Made by a program: the position numbers and the translations under genes. The notes under the pieces are model-generated. The model was not told the DNA's origin and searched no databases. It worked only from the letters and a program-made list of their open reading frames with translations. A stretch of DNA of 64,000 nt from Candidatus Manganitrophus morganii (GTDB lineage: Bacteria > Nitrospirota > Nitrospiria > SBBL01 > Manganitrophaceae). Positions 11,101 to 19,810 of this stretch are shown here, piece after piece. The stretch is from contig JAJHOH010000001.1 of assembly GCA_021651055.1 (NCBI GenBank), forward strand, positions 3,972,001-4,036,000. The letters run 5' to 3'. Within the stretch, counting starts at the first letter, position 1, and each line of letters begins with the position of its first letter.

Positions 11101-11368
11101 TCCGCATGGGTACCTGATTAAACCTTTCGCGCGATAAGCGACCGTCATTTCCATAGAGCTTTAAGGGGAACGTCCCCTCTTACATTCACGTCTGGAACGT
11201 CCGATGCATCGGCGACGTCGCGATCTGTTCATCGCGTCCATGCGTCGTCTCCACTGCAGATGCTCAGACGCGGGACGGCGAGCCTTCCGACCGATCAGGA
11301 GAGGGGCCGGTTTAAAGAGAACAGATCGCGCACCGGCAGAGGTAGAAGGAAAGCCGTTCGGAGAGAGG

Positions 11369-11419
11369 ATGTTGATCAAGGCATTGAACGAAGCCATGCA
11401 AAGGAGATCGGGGAGATGA
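11369..11419 (+). CDS. 16-residue leader peptide coupled to the decarboxylase
   Basis: An ATG at 11369, preceded by GAGAGAGG, encodes MLIKALNEAMQRRSGR. Its TGA stop overlaps the decarboxylase start (ATGA at 11416-11419). Three Arg codons (AGG, AGA, AGA) stand near the end, but the AGG-AGA part coincides with the ribosome-binding site AAGGAG of the decarboxylase, which explains them. It may be a translational-coupling leader; no homology can be claimed. Confidence 0.35.
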   Translation: MLIKALNEAMQRRSGR

Positions 11420-14232
11420 AAAGCAAACACGCGGGATTGCATGCGATGAAGCAGCCGGGAACAACCGGGGCGGCGGCCGAAACCCCCGCCGATTTCCCAT
11501 CGATTGACCTGAAGGATTTTTTCTCGGCCTCCGAAGCGCGTGTGGATCGGTGGCGCAGCCTGCACCGGCTCGCAAAGGCATCGGCCGACGGAGGCGATTC
11601 TCGGATCGATTCCTTGAGAAGGGGGGCCGAAGTGCTTCTCGCTTCGATGCAGCCGATCGAAGATCTTTGCGCTTTCCCCGGTCCTCGCCTCATGGAGCAG
11701 GTGCACGACCGGATCCGAACCGGCGACTGGACCGGCTTTCTGCGCCTCGCGCAGCGGATCAGCTTCGCGCTCCTCTCCAACAGCTACCGGGATGATCCAA
11801 AGGCGTGGGAGATCGATGAGGAAGGCGAAGCCCACGCCCCGGAGATTCTCCCGCCGTCGATCGGACGCGGCCGGAGCCGTCGCCCTTATTTTGAAATCCT
11901 TATGGTCTCTCCGAGCGAACGCGCCTCCTGGCCGGAGCTCCGGCAAGTTTTCCACCGCCTGAGACGGGAGCACGACGAATTCATTTACGAGCCGGTCATT
12001 GTCGGCAGCCTCGAGGATGCGCTTTTGGCCGTCATTTTTAACTTCAACCTCCAGTCGGTCGTGATCAGCGACGGCTTCCGGTTCGCCTCCGAGTACACGG
12101 TGCCGGTCCTCCGTGAAATTCTTCAATGGCATGTTCGAATCGAAGATGCCGGCCGCGACGGCGATCTCGGCACGACACTGGCTCGCCTGATCCGCCGCGT
12201 GCGTCCGGAAATCGACCTCTACCTGGTCACCGACCGCGACGTCGGAAAGTTGGCGGGGTCGGACGAAGCCGCGCCGATCCGCCGCGTCTTTTACGGTGTG
12301 GAGGAGCCGATGGAGATCCACTTGAGCCTCCTCGAAGGGATCCAGGAGCGTTATACCACCCCCTACTTCGATAACCTGAAACGTTACGCCCAGCGTCCGG
12401 TCGGAACGTTTCATGCCCTGCCGGTGGCGAGAGGCAAGTCGATCTTCAAGTCGAACTGGATCCGGGACATGGGGGAATTCTACGGCGCGAATCTCTTTCT
12501 CGCCGAGTCCTCCGCCACCACCGGGGGACTCGACAGCCTCTTGGAGCCGACGGGGAACATCAAGCTTGCCCAGGATGCCTCGGCCCGCGCCTTCGGCGGC
12601 GACCGAACCTTCTTCGTCACCAACGGCACCTCCACCTCCAACAAGATCGTCCACCAGGCGTTGCTCAAACCGGGGGAGATCGTCCTGATCGATCGCGACT
12701 GCCACAAGTCCCACCACTACGGGATCGTGTTGGCCGGCGCGCAGCCGCTCTACATCGATGCCTATCCGCTCCCGCAGTATTCGATGTACGGCAGCCTCCC
12801 GATCAAACCGATCAAGCAGGCGCTGCTGCGGCTGAAGGCGGAAGGGAAGCTCGACCGGGCCAAGATGCTGGTCCTCACCAACTGCACCTTCGACGGGCAT
12901 GTCGCCAACGTGAAGCGGACGATGCTCGAGTGCCTCGCCATCAAACCCGATCTGATCTTCCTCTGGGACGAAGCGTGGTTCGGCTTCGCCCGCTTTTCCC
13001 CCTTTTTGCGCCGGCGCACCGCGATGGGGGCCGCCGCCGACCTGCGCGGGATGATGCGCGACCCGGCGTACCGGAAGGGTTACGACGCGTTCAAAAAACA
13101 GGTCGGTGAACTCGATCCCAACGATCCGCGTCTTCTCGAGATGTCGCTGCTGCCCGACCCCGACAAGGTCCGGATTCGGGTGTATGAGACCGACTCGGTC
13201 CACAAATCGATGTCCTCTCTGCGTCAAGGCTCGATCATCGTCGTCGCCGACCAGGATTTTCACAAGGTCGAGGCGGCCTTCAAAGAGGCTTTCTTTACCC
13301 ATACATCGACATCGCCCAACCTTCAGATCATCGCCACCCTCGACGTCGCGCGGCGGCAGATGGAACTGGAGGGGTATGAGCTGGTGGGGCGCGCGACGCA
13401 GCTTGCCATCGAGGTTCGGCGCGAAATCAACAGCCATCCCCTCATCGCCAAGTACTTCCGCGCCGCAACACCGGCCGAGATGATCCCGGCCGAATACCGC
13501 CGGTCTGACATGGCCGACTACGGGGCGCCCGGATGGACGATGGCCGACACGATCAAGGCGCTCGACGACGATGAGTTTTTTCTCGACCCGACGCGGATCA
13601 CGCTGCTGTGCGGCCGCGCCGGCTACGACGGGACCCAGTTCAAGGCGCTGCTGGCGAGCGAATACGACATCCAGATCAACAAGACCTCGCGCAACAGCGT
13701 CCTGGTCCAGATCAACATCAACAACACCCGCAGCGATCTGGCGCATCTCATCAAGGCCCTGGCCGACATGGCGCGCAAGATCGACCAGCGGCTTCAGGAG
13801 GGGGGCGAGGCGGAGCGGACGGCCTTCCAAGCGCGGGTCCAGTCGCTGGTGGAAGAGGTCCCCGACCTGCCCGATTTCAGCGCTTTCCACGACGCCTTCC
13901 GCGACGACCCCAAGAGCGCCACCAAAGAAGGGTCTATCCGGGCGGCGTATTACATGGCCTACGACGCCGAGAACTGCGAGTACATCCATCTCAACAGCAA
14001 GCAGATCGACGACCGGCTGAAGAACGGGCCGCCGTTGGTCTCGGCCAAATTCGTTATTCCTTACCCCCCCGGCTTTCCGATCATGGTGCCGGGCCAGGTC
14101 ATTACGCAGGAGACGATCACGTTTATGCGGAAGTTGGACGTCAAAGAGATTCACGGTTTCAATGCCGTCAAAGGTCTCGAACTGCTCAGGGCCGATGCGC
14201 TGGCGAGGCACAAGAAGAACGGCCGTCTTTAG
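11416..14232 (+). CDS. Orn/Lys/Arg-type PLP decarboxylase, long form
   Basis: This 938-residue PLP enzyme decarboxylates an amino acid, consuming a cytosolic proton. Order: a non-family N-terminal region (1-150), the receiver-like wing domain (about 155-270, YFEILMVSPSE to VVISDGF), the aminotransferase-fold core (TNGTSTSNKIVHQ, HKSHHYG, LWDEAWFGF with Asp518, and DSVHKSMSS with presumed PLP-Lys597) and the C-terminal domain (YPPGFPIMVPGQ). It is about 180-200 residues longer than E. coli AdiA or CadA. The start at 11416 has AAGGAG nine bases upstream. Substrate is not decidable; no AdiC/CadB/PotE-type exchanger follows, but an AspT-type one does. Confidence 0.9.
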   Translation: MKSKHAGLHAMKQPGTTGAAAETPADFPSIDLKDFFSASEARVDRWRSLHRLAKASADGGDSRIDSLRRGAEVLLASMQPIEDLCAFPGPRLMEQVHDRIRTGDWTGFLRLAQRISFALLSNSYRDDPKAWEIDEEGEAHAPEILPPSIGRGRSRRPYFEILMVSPSERASWPELRQVFHRLRREHDEFIYEPVIVGSLEDALLAVIFNFNLQSVVISDGFRFASEYTVPVLREILQWHVRIEDAGRDGDLGTTLARLIRRVRPEIDLYLVTDRDVGKLAGSDEAAPIRRVFYGVEEPMEIHLSLLEGIQERYTTPYFDNLKRYAQRPVGTFHALPVARGKSIFKSNWIRDMGEFYGANLFLAESSATTGGLDSLLEPTGNIKLAQDASARAFGGDRTFFVTNGTSTSNKIVHQALLKPGEIVLIDRDCHKSHHYGIVLAGAQPLYIDAYPLPQYSMYGSLPIKPIKQALLRLKAEGKLDRAKMLVLTNCTFDGHVANVKRTMLECLAIKPDLIFLWDEAWFGFARFSPFLRRRTAMGAAADLRGMMRDPAYRKGYDAFKKQVGELDPNDPRLLEMSLLPDPDKVRIRVYETDSVHKSMSSLRQGSIIVVADQDFHKVEAAFKEAFFTHTSTSPNLQIIATLDVARRQMELEGYELVGRATQLAIEVRREINSHPLIAKYFRAATPAEMIPAEYRRSDMADYGAPGWTMADTIKALDDDEFFLDPTRITLLCGRAGYDGTQFKALLASEYDIQINKTSRNSVLVQININNTRSDLAHLIKALADMARKIDQRLQEGGEAERTAFQARVQSLVEEVPDLPDFSAFHDAFRDDPKSATKEGSIRAAYYMAYDAENCEYIHLNSKQIDDRLKNGPPLVSAKFVIPYPPGFPIMVPGQVITQETITFMRKLDVKEIHGFNAVKGLELLRADALARHKKNGRL

Positions 14233-14244
14233 GGGAGGTCGTTT

Positions 14245-14291
14245 CCATGCACGCATGGATTAACGAACCCGGCATGTTGACTCAATGCCGG
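14245..14291 (+). promoter_or_regulatory. Two hairpins in the decarboxylase-aspT gap
   Basis: CCATGC/GCATGG (14245-14250, 14253-14258) and CCGGCAT/ATGCCGG (14269-14275, 14285-14291, nine-base loop) fill the 76-base gap. The second ends 17 bases before the aspT start and could influence its translation. Neither is followed by a T-run, so they are not good terminators. Confidence 0.4.
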
Positions 14292-14308
14292 ATGTGGAAA
14301 GGAACGAT

Positions 14309-16009
14309 ATGGATTGGCTGGTTGAAACGTTTAGAGCGTACCCTGAGTTGGCGATCTTCCTCACACTGGCCCTCGGATATTGGGTCGGAAAGTTCAAATT
14401 CGGCAGCTTTACGCTCGGCGCGGTGACCGGGACGCTCCTGGTCGGCGTCGTCGTGGGGCAAATGCAGATCGAGATTTCGCCGAATGTGAAATCGGTCTTT
14501 TTTCTCATGTTTCTCTTCGCCGTCGGTTATGGCGTCGGCCCGCAGTTTGTCAGGGGCTTGAAGAGCGACGGCCTCCCGCAGGTGACCTTCGCCGTCCTCC
14601 AGTGCCTCGTCTCGTTGTTGACCGTCTTCGGCGTTGCGAAGTTCCTCGGGCTCAACGCCGGCCTGGCGGCCGGGCTTCTCTCCGGATCCCAAACCATCTC
14701 GGCGGTCCTCGGCGTGGCGACCGACGCGATCAACCGGCTGGGGACCTCCCCGGAAGAGAAGGAAGCGCTGATCAATGCCATGCCGGTCGCCTACGCCGTG
14801 ACCTATCTCTTCGGCACCGCCGGGTCGGCGTGGCTCCTCGCCTCGATCGGGCCGAAGATCCTGAGGGTCGATCTTCCGGCCGAATGCAAGAAGCTCGAAG
14901 AGAAGATGGGGGGATGGGGAGACGCCGAGGCGGGGGTCGCATCGGCGGCCAAAAAGTTTGATGTCCGCGCCTACCGGGTGACAAACGAACGGTTCCATAA
15001 CAAGACCGTCGCGGAGCTGGAGGCCGACGCCCTGAAACAGGAGCTCCGCGTCTTTATCGAGCGGATCCGGCATGACGGCCAGATCATCGACGCAGAACCG
15101 AGTTCGGTTGTTCATCTGGGAGACACCGTCGCCGTCCTGGCGCGCATTGAAGTGTTCATCCAAAGAGGACACAACCTCGGAGAAGAGGTCGACGACAAAG
15201 CGCTGCTCGACTTTCCCGGAGAAGTGCTCGACATCGTGATCACCGACAAGTCGGTCGCCGGCAAAACGCTGAAGCAGCTGGCCGAATCGGAGATCGGCCG
15301 TGTCAAGGGCCGAGGGGTGTTTCTCCGGAAGCTGACACGGGCCGGCTTGGAGATGCCGTTCACCCCCGGGACGGTCATCGATCGCGGCGACGTCCTTCAG
15401 GTCATCGGGCCGAAACGAAGCGTCGAGCGGGTGGCCGCGGAGCTCGGCTATGCCGATCGCCAAACGAATATGACCGACATGGTTTTTGTCGGAATCGGTA
15501 TTGTCTTGGGAGGCCTGGTCGGCGCCATCGCAATCAATATCGGGGGGGTCCCCATCAGCCTCAGCACCAGCGCCGGTACGCTCATCGCGGGGCTGATCTT
15601 CGGATGGCTCCGTTCCATTCACCGAACCTTCGGCCGCGTCCCCGAGCCGGCCCTCTGGATGATGAATTCGGTGGGGCTCAATACCTTCATCGCCGTGGTC
15701 GGGATCACCTCCGGGCCGGCGTTCCTTGCAGGGCTCCAAAAGGCCGGGTTGAGTCTATTGCTCGCCGGGATTGTGACCACCACGGTCCCGCTTCTGGTCG
15801 GCGTTCTGCTCGGAAAATACCTATTCAAATTTCATCCGGCGATCACGCTCGGCGCCGCCGCCGGCGCGCGAACCACCACTGCCGCCCTCGGTCTCATTCA
15901 GGACGCGGCGAAGAGCAAGACGCCGGCCCTCGGCTATACCGTCACCTATGCCGTCGGCAACACGCTGCTCATCCTCTGGGGTCTGGTGATCGTATTGTTA
16001 ATGACTTAA
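14309..16009 (+). CDS. aspT: AspT-family amino-acid exchanger (first copy)
   Basis: This 566-residue membrane protein has two hydrophobic halves flanking two TrkA-C-like domains (about 195-380), the layout of aspartate:alanine exchangers. The halves carry equivalent motifs LLSGSQTISAVLG and GAAAGARTTTAALG, and both contain GYxVGPQF- or GPAF-type segments. AspT swaps external aspartate for internal alanine electrogenically, so with an aspartate decarboxylase it makes proton-motive force. The ATG at 14309 has AAGGA just upstream. It lies between the large decarboxylase and, after a small barrel gene, aspD, so it may serve either enzyme. Confidence 0.88.
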   Translation: MDWLVETFRAYPELAIFLTLALGYWVGKFKFGSFTLGAVTGTLLVGVVVGQMQIEISPNVKSVFFLMFLFAVGYGVGPQFVRGLKSDGLPQVTFAVLQCLVSLLTVFGVAKFLGLNAGLAAGLLSGSQTISAVLGVATDAINRLGTSPEEKEALINAMPVAYAVTYLFGTAGSAWLLASIGPKILRVDLPAECKKLEEKMGGWGDAEAGVASAAKKFDVRAYRVTNERFHNKTVAELEADALKQELRVFIERIRHDGQIIDAEPSSVVHLGDTVAVLARIEVFIQRGHNLGEEVDDKALLDFPGEVLDIVITDKSVAGKTLKQLAESEIGRVKGRGVFLRKLTRAGLEMPFTPGTVIDRGDVLQVIGPKRSVERVAAELGYADRQTNMTDMVFVGIGIVLGGLVGAIAINIGGVPISLSTSAGTLIAGLIFGWLRSIHRTFGRVPEPALWMMNSVGLNTFIAVVGITSGPAFLAGLQKAGLSLLLAGIVTTTVPLLVGVLLGKYLFKFHPAITLGAAAGARTTTAALGLIQDAAKSKTPALGYTVTYAVGNTLLILWGLVIVLLMT

Positions 16010-16060
16010 TGCCCAATCGAAAGGAGAAGCAATCATGGCCGCCAAAATTTTCAAAACGTC
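16009..16060 (+). repeat. Duplicated ribosome-binding leader, copy A
   Basis: TAATGCCCAATCGAAAGGAG, then AAGCAATC and ATGGCCGCCAAAA, closely match the aspD leader at 16824-16864. The ATG at 16035 opens a short frame (MAAKIFKTSTNREENV) that runs into the barrel gene. This looks like an old aspD start region left in front of an inserted barrel gene. Confidence 0.6.
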
Positions 16061-16082
16061 TACAAACAGGGAGGAGAATGTG

Positions 16083-16628
16083 ATGAAAAAACTGACCGTT
16101 CCTGGTTTTGCCCTTCTTTTTCTGTTGTTATCGAGCACCGCGTGGGCAGGCGGTGAAACCGGTTTATACCTCGGCGGATCGCTCGGCTCGGCGGGCCTGG
16201 ACGTTTCGGACGGAGACGTCGAATACGACGATGACGACTTGGCCTACAAGATCTTTCTCGGCTACAACTTCGGCATCGTCCCCTTGGTCAATCTCGCCGT
16301 TGAGGGATCCTATGTCGACTTCGGAACCGGAGAGGAAAGGCTGCTCGGCGGGAATGCTGAAACGAGCGTGACCGGCTGGGATGCGTTCGGGCTCGTCGGG
16401 CTCAATCTCGGCCCGGTTTCCTTGTTTGGAAAGGCGGGGGCCATTTATTGGGACCGCGAATCGTCCGTCCTCGCGCAATCGGCGGACGATTCGGGCACCG
16501 ACCCCGCCTACGGCCTGGGCCTGCAGTTTCAATTACTCTCGTTTGCGATCCGGGCCGAGTACGAACTCTTCACCCTCGAGGGGGTGGATATCGGCTTTGC
16601 GTCGGCCGGCGTCTCGTACACGTTCTAG
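16083..16628 (+). CDS. Small outer-membrane beta-barrel protein
   Basis: The 181-residue protein has a clear signal peptide (MKKLTVPGFALLFLLLSSTAWA) and a barrel of about eight strands with alternating residues (GLYLGGSLGSAGLDVS, YKIFLGYNFG, LAVEGSYVDFG, VSLFGKAGAIYWDR, FAIRAEYELFTLEGVD). It ends in SYTF, a typical C-terminal Phe for barrel insertion. It resembles OmpA-like or OmpW-like porin-family barrels. The start at 16083 is preceded by GGGAGGAGA. It interrupts the aspT-aspD pair. Confidence 0.8.
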   Translation: MKKLTVPGFALLFLLLSSTAWAGGETGLYLGGSLGSAGLDVSDGDVEYDDDDLAYKIFLGYNFGIVPLVNLAVEGSYVDFGTGEERLLGGNAETSVTGWDAFGLVGLNLGPVSLFGKAGAIYWDRESSVLAQSADDSGTDPAYGLGLQFQLLSFAIRAEYELFTLEGVDIGFASAGVSYTF

Positions 16629-16823
16629 TTCTCGCCGGGAAGCGGCCGGTCGTTCCACTGATCGGCGCCCGAACCATCCTTGTGGGGTGGCCGATCAGTG
16701 GCAGCTACCGGCGGAGACGCCCGCGCGCTCGATCAGGCAAAGGCTGAGAAGGATTTGGATTCTCACGGTCGGAACGGTGGGCCGGGGAACGTTCTGCTGA
16801 ATGTAACGTCCTGTGGATGACGT

Positions 16824-16864
16824 AATGCCCAAAATAAAGGAGAACCAAACCATGGCCGCCAAAA
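16824..16864 (+). repeat. Duplicated ribosome-binding leader, copy B (aspD)
   Basis: TAATGCCCAAAATAAAGGAG, then AACCAAACC and ATGGCCGCCAAAA. It is the counterpart of copy A at 16009-16060. A third, weaker relative lies at 9794-9840. Confidence 0.6.
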
Positions 16865-18582
16865 GATCAAACCCAACCGCCTCCCGTGCGGAGCAACGGG
16901 CATTGCTCAAGCTGAGTCCCTTTGAGCTCAAAGACACCCTCATTTCGCTCGCCGCCGAGAACGAAAAAGAAAGCGATATCCAGATGCTGAACGCCGGACG
17001 GGGCAATCCGAACTGGCTCTGCACCACGCCGCGGGAAGCCTTTGGAACCTTGCTCCAATTTGGAATTGAAGAGTCGCGGCGCGAGATCGACCTCCCCGAT
17101 GCCGGCCGGATGCCGCAAAAGAAAGGGGCCGCGACGCGCTTTGCCTCGTTTCTCGAAACCCACAAAGACGCCCCCGGCGCCACGCTTCTTAGCGACGCGT
17201 TCAACCATGGGATCAAAACGCTGAAGTTTGATCCGGACACTTTCGCGCATGAATTGTCCGAGGGGATCATCGGCTGCATGTATCCGGTGCCGGATCGGAT
17301 GCTGCGCTGCACCGAGCGGATCGTGCACGAGTACCTCGTCCGTGAGCTCTGCGCCGGAAAGCCCCCCGCGGGACGGTACGACCTTTTCGCCGTCGAGGGG
17401 GGGACGGCCGCGATGTGTTACATTTTCGATTCGCTCATGCTCAATCACCTCCTGCACCAGGGAGACACGATCGCGCTCGGGGTCCCCACCTTCACACCGT
17501 ACATCGAGATCCCGCATTTCGACCGCTATTCCTTCGAAGTGCTGAACATCGACGCCGGTGTGGAAAGACGCCCCGACGGAACCCATACGTGGCAGTATGC
17601 CGACGCAGAGATCGACAAGCTCGCGGACAAGCGGATCAAGGCCTTTTTCCTGGTCAACCCGAGCAACCCGCCGTCCTATGCCATGCGCCCAAGCAGCGTG
17701 AATCGGCTCGTTAACCTGGTGAAAACCAAACGACCCGACCTGATCATCATCACCGATGATGTTTACGCCACCTTCGTGCCTGGGTTCCGGTCGTTGATGG
17801 CCGAATTGCCGCAGAACACCATCGGCGTCTATTCCTATTCGAAGCATTTCGGCGCCACCGGCTGGCGGCTCGGGGTCGTCGCCATTCACCAGAACAACAT
17901 CTTCGACCGGATGCTGGCGAAACTCTCCGCCAAAGAGCGCGCCGCGCTCAACCGCCGGTACAGCAGCATCACGCTGACGCCGGAGAAACTGAAGTTCATC
18001 GACCGGATGGTCGCCGACAGCCGCCAAGTCGCCTTAAACCACACCGCCGGCCTGTCGCTTCCCCAACAGATCCAGATGTCTCTTTTCTCCCTCTTCGCGC
18101 TCCTCGACACGGCCGACAGCTACAAAACGCTCTGCCAGCTGGTTGTGCGTCGGCGGTACAAGGCGCTCTGGGACGGCGTCGGTCTCTCACCCCCCCCCGA
18201 TGAGAACCGGGCCTCCTATTACGCCGAACTCGACCTCATGGTCTGGGCCGAGAAGGAATATGGCCCCGATTTCGTGAAATTTCTCCGGAACAACTACGAA
18301 TGCATCGACGTTCTCTTCCGCCTGGCGCAAAAGTCGGGGGTCGTGCTGCTGCACGGCGGCGGCTTTGCAGGGCCCGACTGGTCGGTCCGCGTCTCCCTCG
18401 CCAACCTCCCGGAGGAGACCTATCCGAAGATCGGCCAGTTCCTCCGGGAGACGGCCGAGGACTACGTGAGGGAATGGAGGGGATCGCAAAAAGGGAAAGA
18501 GGGGAGAGGAACCAAAAAAGGGAACCACCCTGGACGGGCCGGAAAATTACGCCTAGTTCACAAGAGGAGGATCAACCGATGA
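16852..18582 (+). CDS. aspD: Aspartate 4-decarboxylase (bifunctional aminotransferase)
   Basis: AspD converts aspartate to alanine and CO2, using one proton, and can also transaminate. The 576-residue protein has the fold-type I core: NAGRGNPNWLCTTPREAFG near the N-terminus, a long insert (about 85-130), VEGGTAAMCYIFDS, VNPSNPPSYAM, IIITDDVYATF and the PLP-lysine segment YSYSKHFGATGWRLG (Lys331). The long insert and GRGNPNW are typical of AspD rather than plain AspAT. The start at 16852 has AAAGGAG upstream. The last ~35 residues (basic, Gly-rich) look like a tail beyond the family's end. The stop overlaps the asparaginase start. Confidence 0.92.
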   Translation: MAAKRSNPTASRAEQRALLKLSPFELKDTLISLAAENEKESDIQMLNAGRGNPNWLCTTPREAFGTLLQFGIEESRREIDLPDAGRMPQKKGAATRFASFLETHKDAPGATLLSDAFNHGIKTLKFDPDTFAHELSEGIIGCMYPVPDRMLRCTERIVHEYLVRELCAGKPPAGRYDLFAVEGGTAAMCYIFDSLMLNHLLHQGDTIALGVPTFTPYIEIPHFDRYSFEVLNIDAGVERRPDGTHTWQYADAEIDKLADKRIKAFFLVNPSNPPSYAMRPSSVNRLVNLVKTKRPDLIIITDDVYATFVPGFRSLMAELPQNTIGVYSYSKHFGATGWRLGVVAIHQNNIFDRMLAKLSAKERAALNRRYSSITLTPEKLKFIDRMVADSRQVALNHTAGLSLPQQIQMSLFSLFALLDTADSYKTLCQLVVRRRYKALWDGVGLSPPPDENRASYYAELDLMVWAEKEYGPDFVKFLRNNYECIDVLFRLAQKSGVVLLHGGGFAGPDWSVRVSLANLPEETYPKIGQFLRETAEDYVREWRGSQKGKEGRGTKKGNHPGRAGKLRLVHKRRINR

Positions 18583-19649
18583 GACATCATACGCGTCCAA
18601 TCAAATTATTCCTGCCGATGATGGCATTGCTTCTGGCGTTGGCCCCCGCCGCCTACGCCAAGCCGAAGATCGTCCTGCTGGCGACCGGGGGGACCATTGC
18701 CGGTGTGCAACCGAAAGAGGGCGAACCCGGCTACAAGTCCGGCGAGGTCTCGGTCGACCAGCTCATCGAGGCGGTCCCCGAGATCAAGGAGATCGCCGAT
18801 CTCACCGGCGAGCAGGTGGCCAACATCGGCAGCCAGACGATGACGAACGATGTCTGGGTGAAGCTCGCGCAGCGGACCAACGAGGTGCTGAAGGGGGATG
18901 CGGCGGGGGTGGTCATCACCCATGGCACCGATACCATGGAAGAGACCGGCTACTTTCTCAATCTCGTGGTGAAGAGCGAAAAGCCGGTGGTGTTGGTCGG
19001 CTCCATGCGGCCGGCGACGGCGATCAGCGCGGACGGTCCGGCCAATTTATACCAGGCGGTCGCGCTCGCCGCAAGCCCGGAGGCGAAGGGACGCGGGCCG
19101 CTGATCGTCATCAATGACGAAATCCACTATGCGCGCGAGGTTCAAAAAATAAACACCACCCAACTCGACGCATTCGAATCCCCCAATGCGGGCCGTGCCG
19201 GGATCTTCATCGGAGGCAAGCCCCATTTCTTACTTCCGAATGATGAGACCCACACCACGAAGAGCCCATTTTCCGTGGACGGGGTAAAGGCCGAGAGTTT
19301 GCCCCGGGTGGAGGTGGTCTACTCCTACGCCAACTTCGGCCGCGACTCGATCGATTTTCTGGTGCAAAAGGGGGTCAAGGGAATCGTCCTGGCCGGCGTA
19401 GGGGACGGCAATACGACCGATGAGGCGTTGGAAGGTTTGTCCGACGCCGCGAAGAAAGGAGTCGCCGTGGTTCGATCGACCCGGACCGGCAGCGGAATCG
19501 TCGCGCGCAACATGGAGGTCGACGACGACAAGCTCGGTCTGATCGCGTCGAATGAATTAAACCCGCAGAAGTCGCGGGTCCTGTTGATGTTGGCATTGAC
19601 GCAGACCAAAGACCCGAAGAAACTCCAGGAAATTTTCAACACCTATTAA
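18579..19649 (+). CDS. ansB: Type II (secreted) L-asparaginase
   Basis: This hydrolyses asparagine to aspartate and ammonia. The 356-residue protein has a signal peptide (about 1-27, ending PAAYA) and both active-site Thr motifs, LLATGGTIAG (Thr39) and VVITHGTDTMEETGYFL, with the VGSMRPATAISADGP segment of the type II family. The ATG overlaps the aspD stop (ATGA) and AGAGGAGG lies eight bases upstream, so the two are co-translated. A periplasmic enzyme would feed Asp to the AspT exchanger and release ammonia outside the inner membrane. Confidence 0.94.
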   Translation: MRHHTRPIKLFLPMMALLLALAPAAYAKPKIVLLATGGTIAGVQPKEGEPGYKSGEVSVDQLIEAVPEIKEIADLTGEQVANIGSQTMTNDVWVKLAQRTNEVLKGDAAGVVITHGTDTMEETGYFLNLVVKSEKPVVLVGSMRPATAISADGPANLYQAVALAASPEAKGRGPLIVINDEIHYAREVQKINTTQLDAFESPNAGRAGIFIGGKPHFLLPNDETHTTKSPFSVDGVKAESLPRVEVVYSYANFGRDSIDFLVQKGVKGIVLAGVGDGNTTDEALEGLSDAAKKGVAVVRSTRTGSGIVARNMEVDDDKLGLIASNELNPQKSRVLLMLALTQTKDPKKLQEIFNTY

Positions 19650-19685
19650 TAAGGCGGTAAAAAAGTAGTTCGTTACTCTTAAAGT

Positions 19686-19761
19686 CGTCATTCCCGCGAA
19701 AGCGGGAATCCAGAAGCCATTCTAATGCCCTGGATTCCCGATTAAACATTCGGGAATGACG
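19686..19761. repeat. Palindromic element, CGTCATTCCCG type
   Basis: Eleven-base terminal arms CGTCATTCCCG (19686-19696) and CGGGAATGACG (19751-19761) enclose a hairpin ATTCCCGC-gaaa-GCGGGAAT (19690-19709) and a CCAG/CTGG pair. Elements of this wording occur in many unrelated bacterial genomes. It lies between asparaginase and the second aspT and could act as a partial terminator. Confidence 0.8.
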
Positions 19762-19810
19762 GATTCAGAGTTTTTTCAACACCCTTTTAGTCGAAGAGGA
19801 AACGACCGCC

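Noticed and set aside
11369-11419. Arginine-sensing attenuator based on AGG/AGA codons in the leader peptide
   Set aside because: Two of the three Arg codons are the ribosome-binding site AAGGAG of the next gene, and no alternative hairpins followed by a T-run were seen.
11161-14256. A 1031-codon open frame antisense to the decarboxylase
   Set aside because: It mirrors the coding strand of a strongly conserved PLP enzyme; high third-position GC removes stops on the opposite strand. Its protein is Arg/Asp/His-rich with no domain.
18300-18578. N-terminal extension of asparaginase into aspD
   Set aside because: A complete signal peptide and ribosome-binding site stand at 18579; upstream is aspD in another frame.
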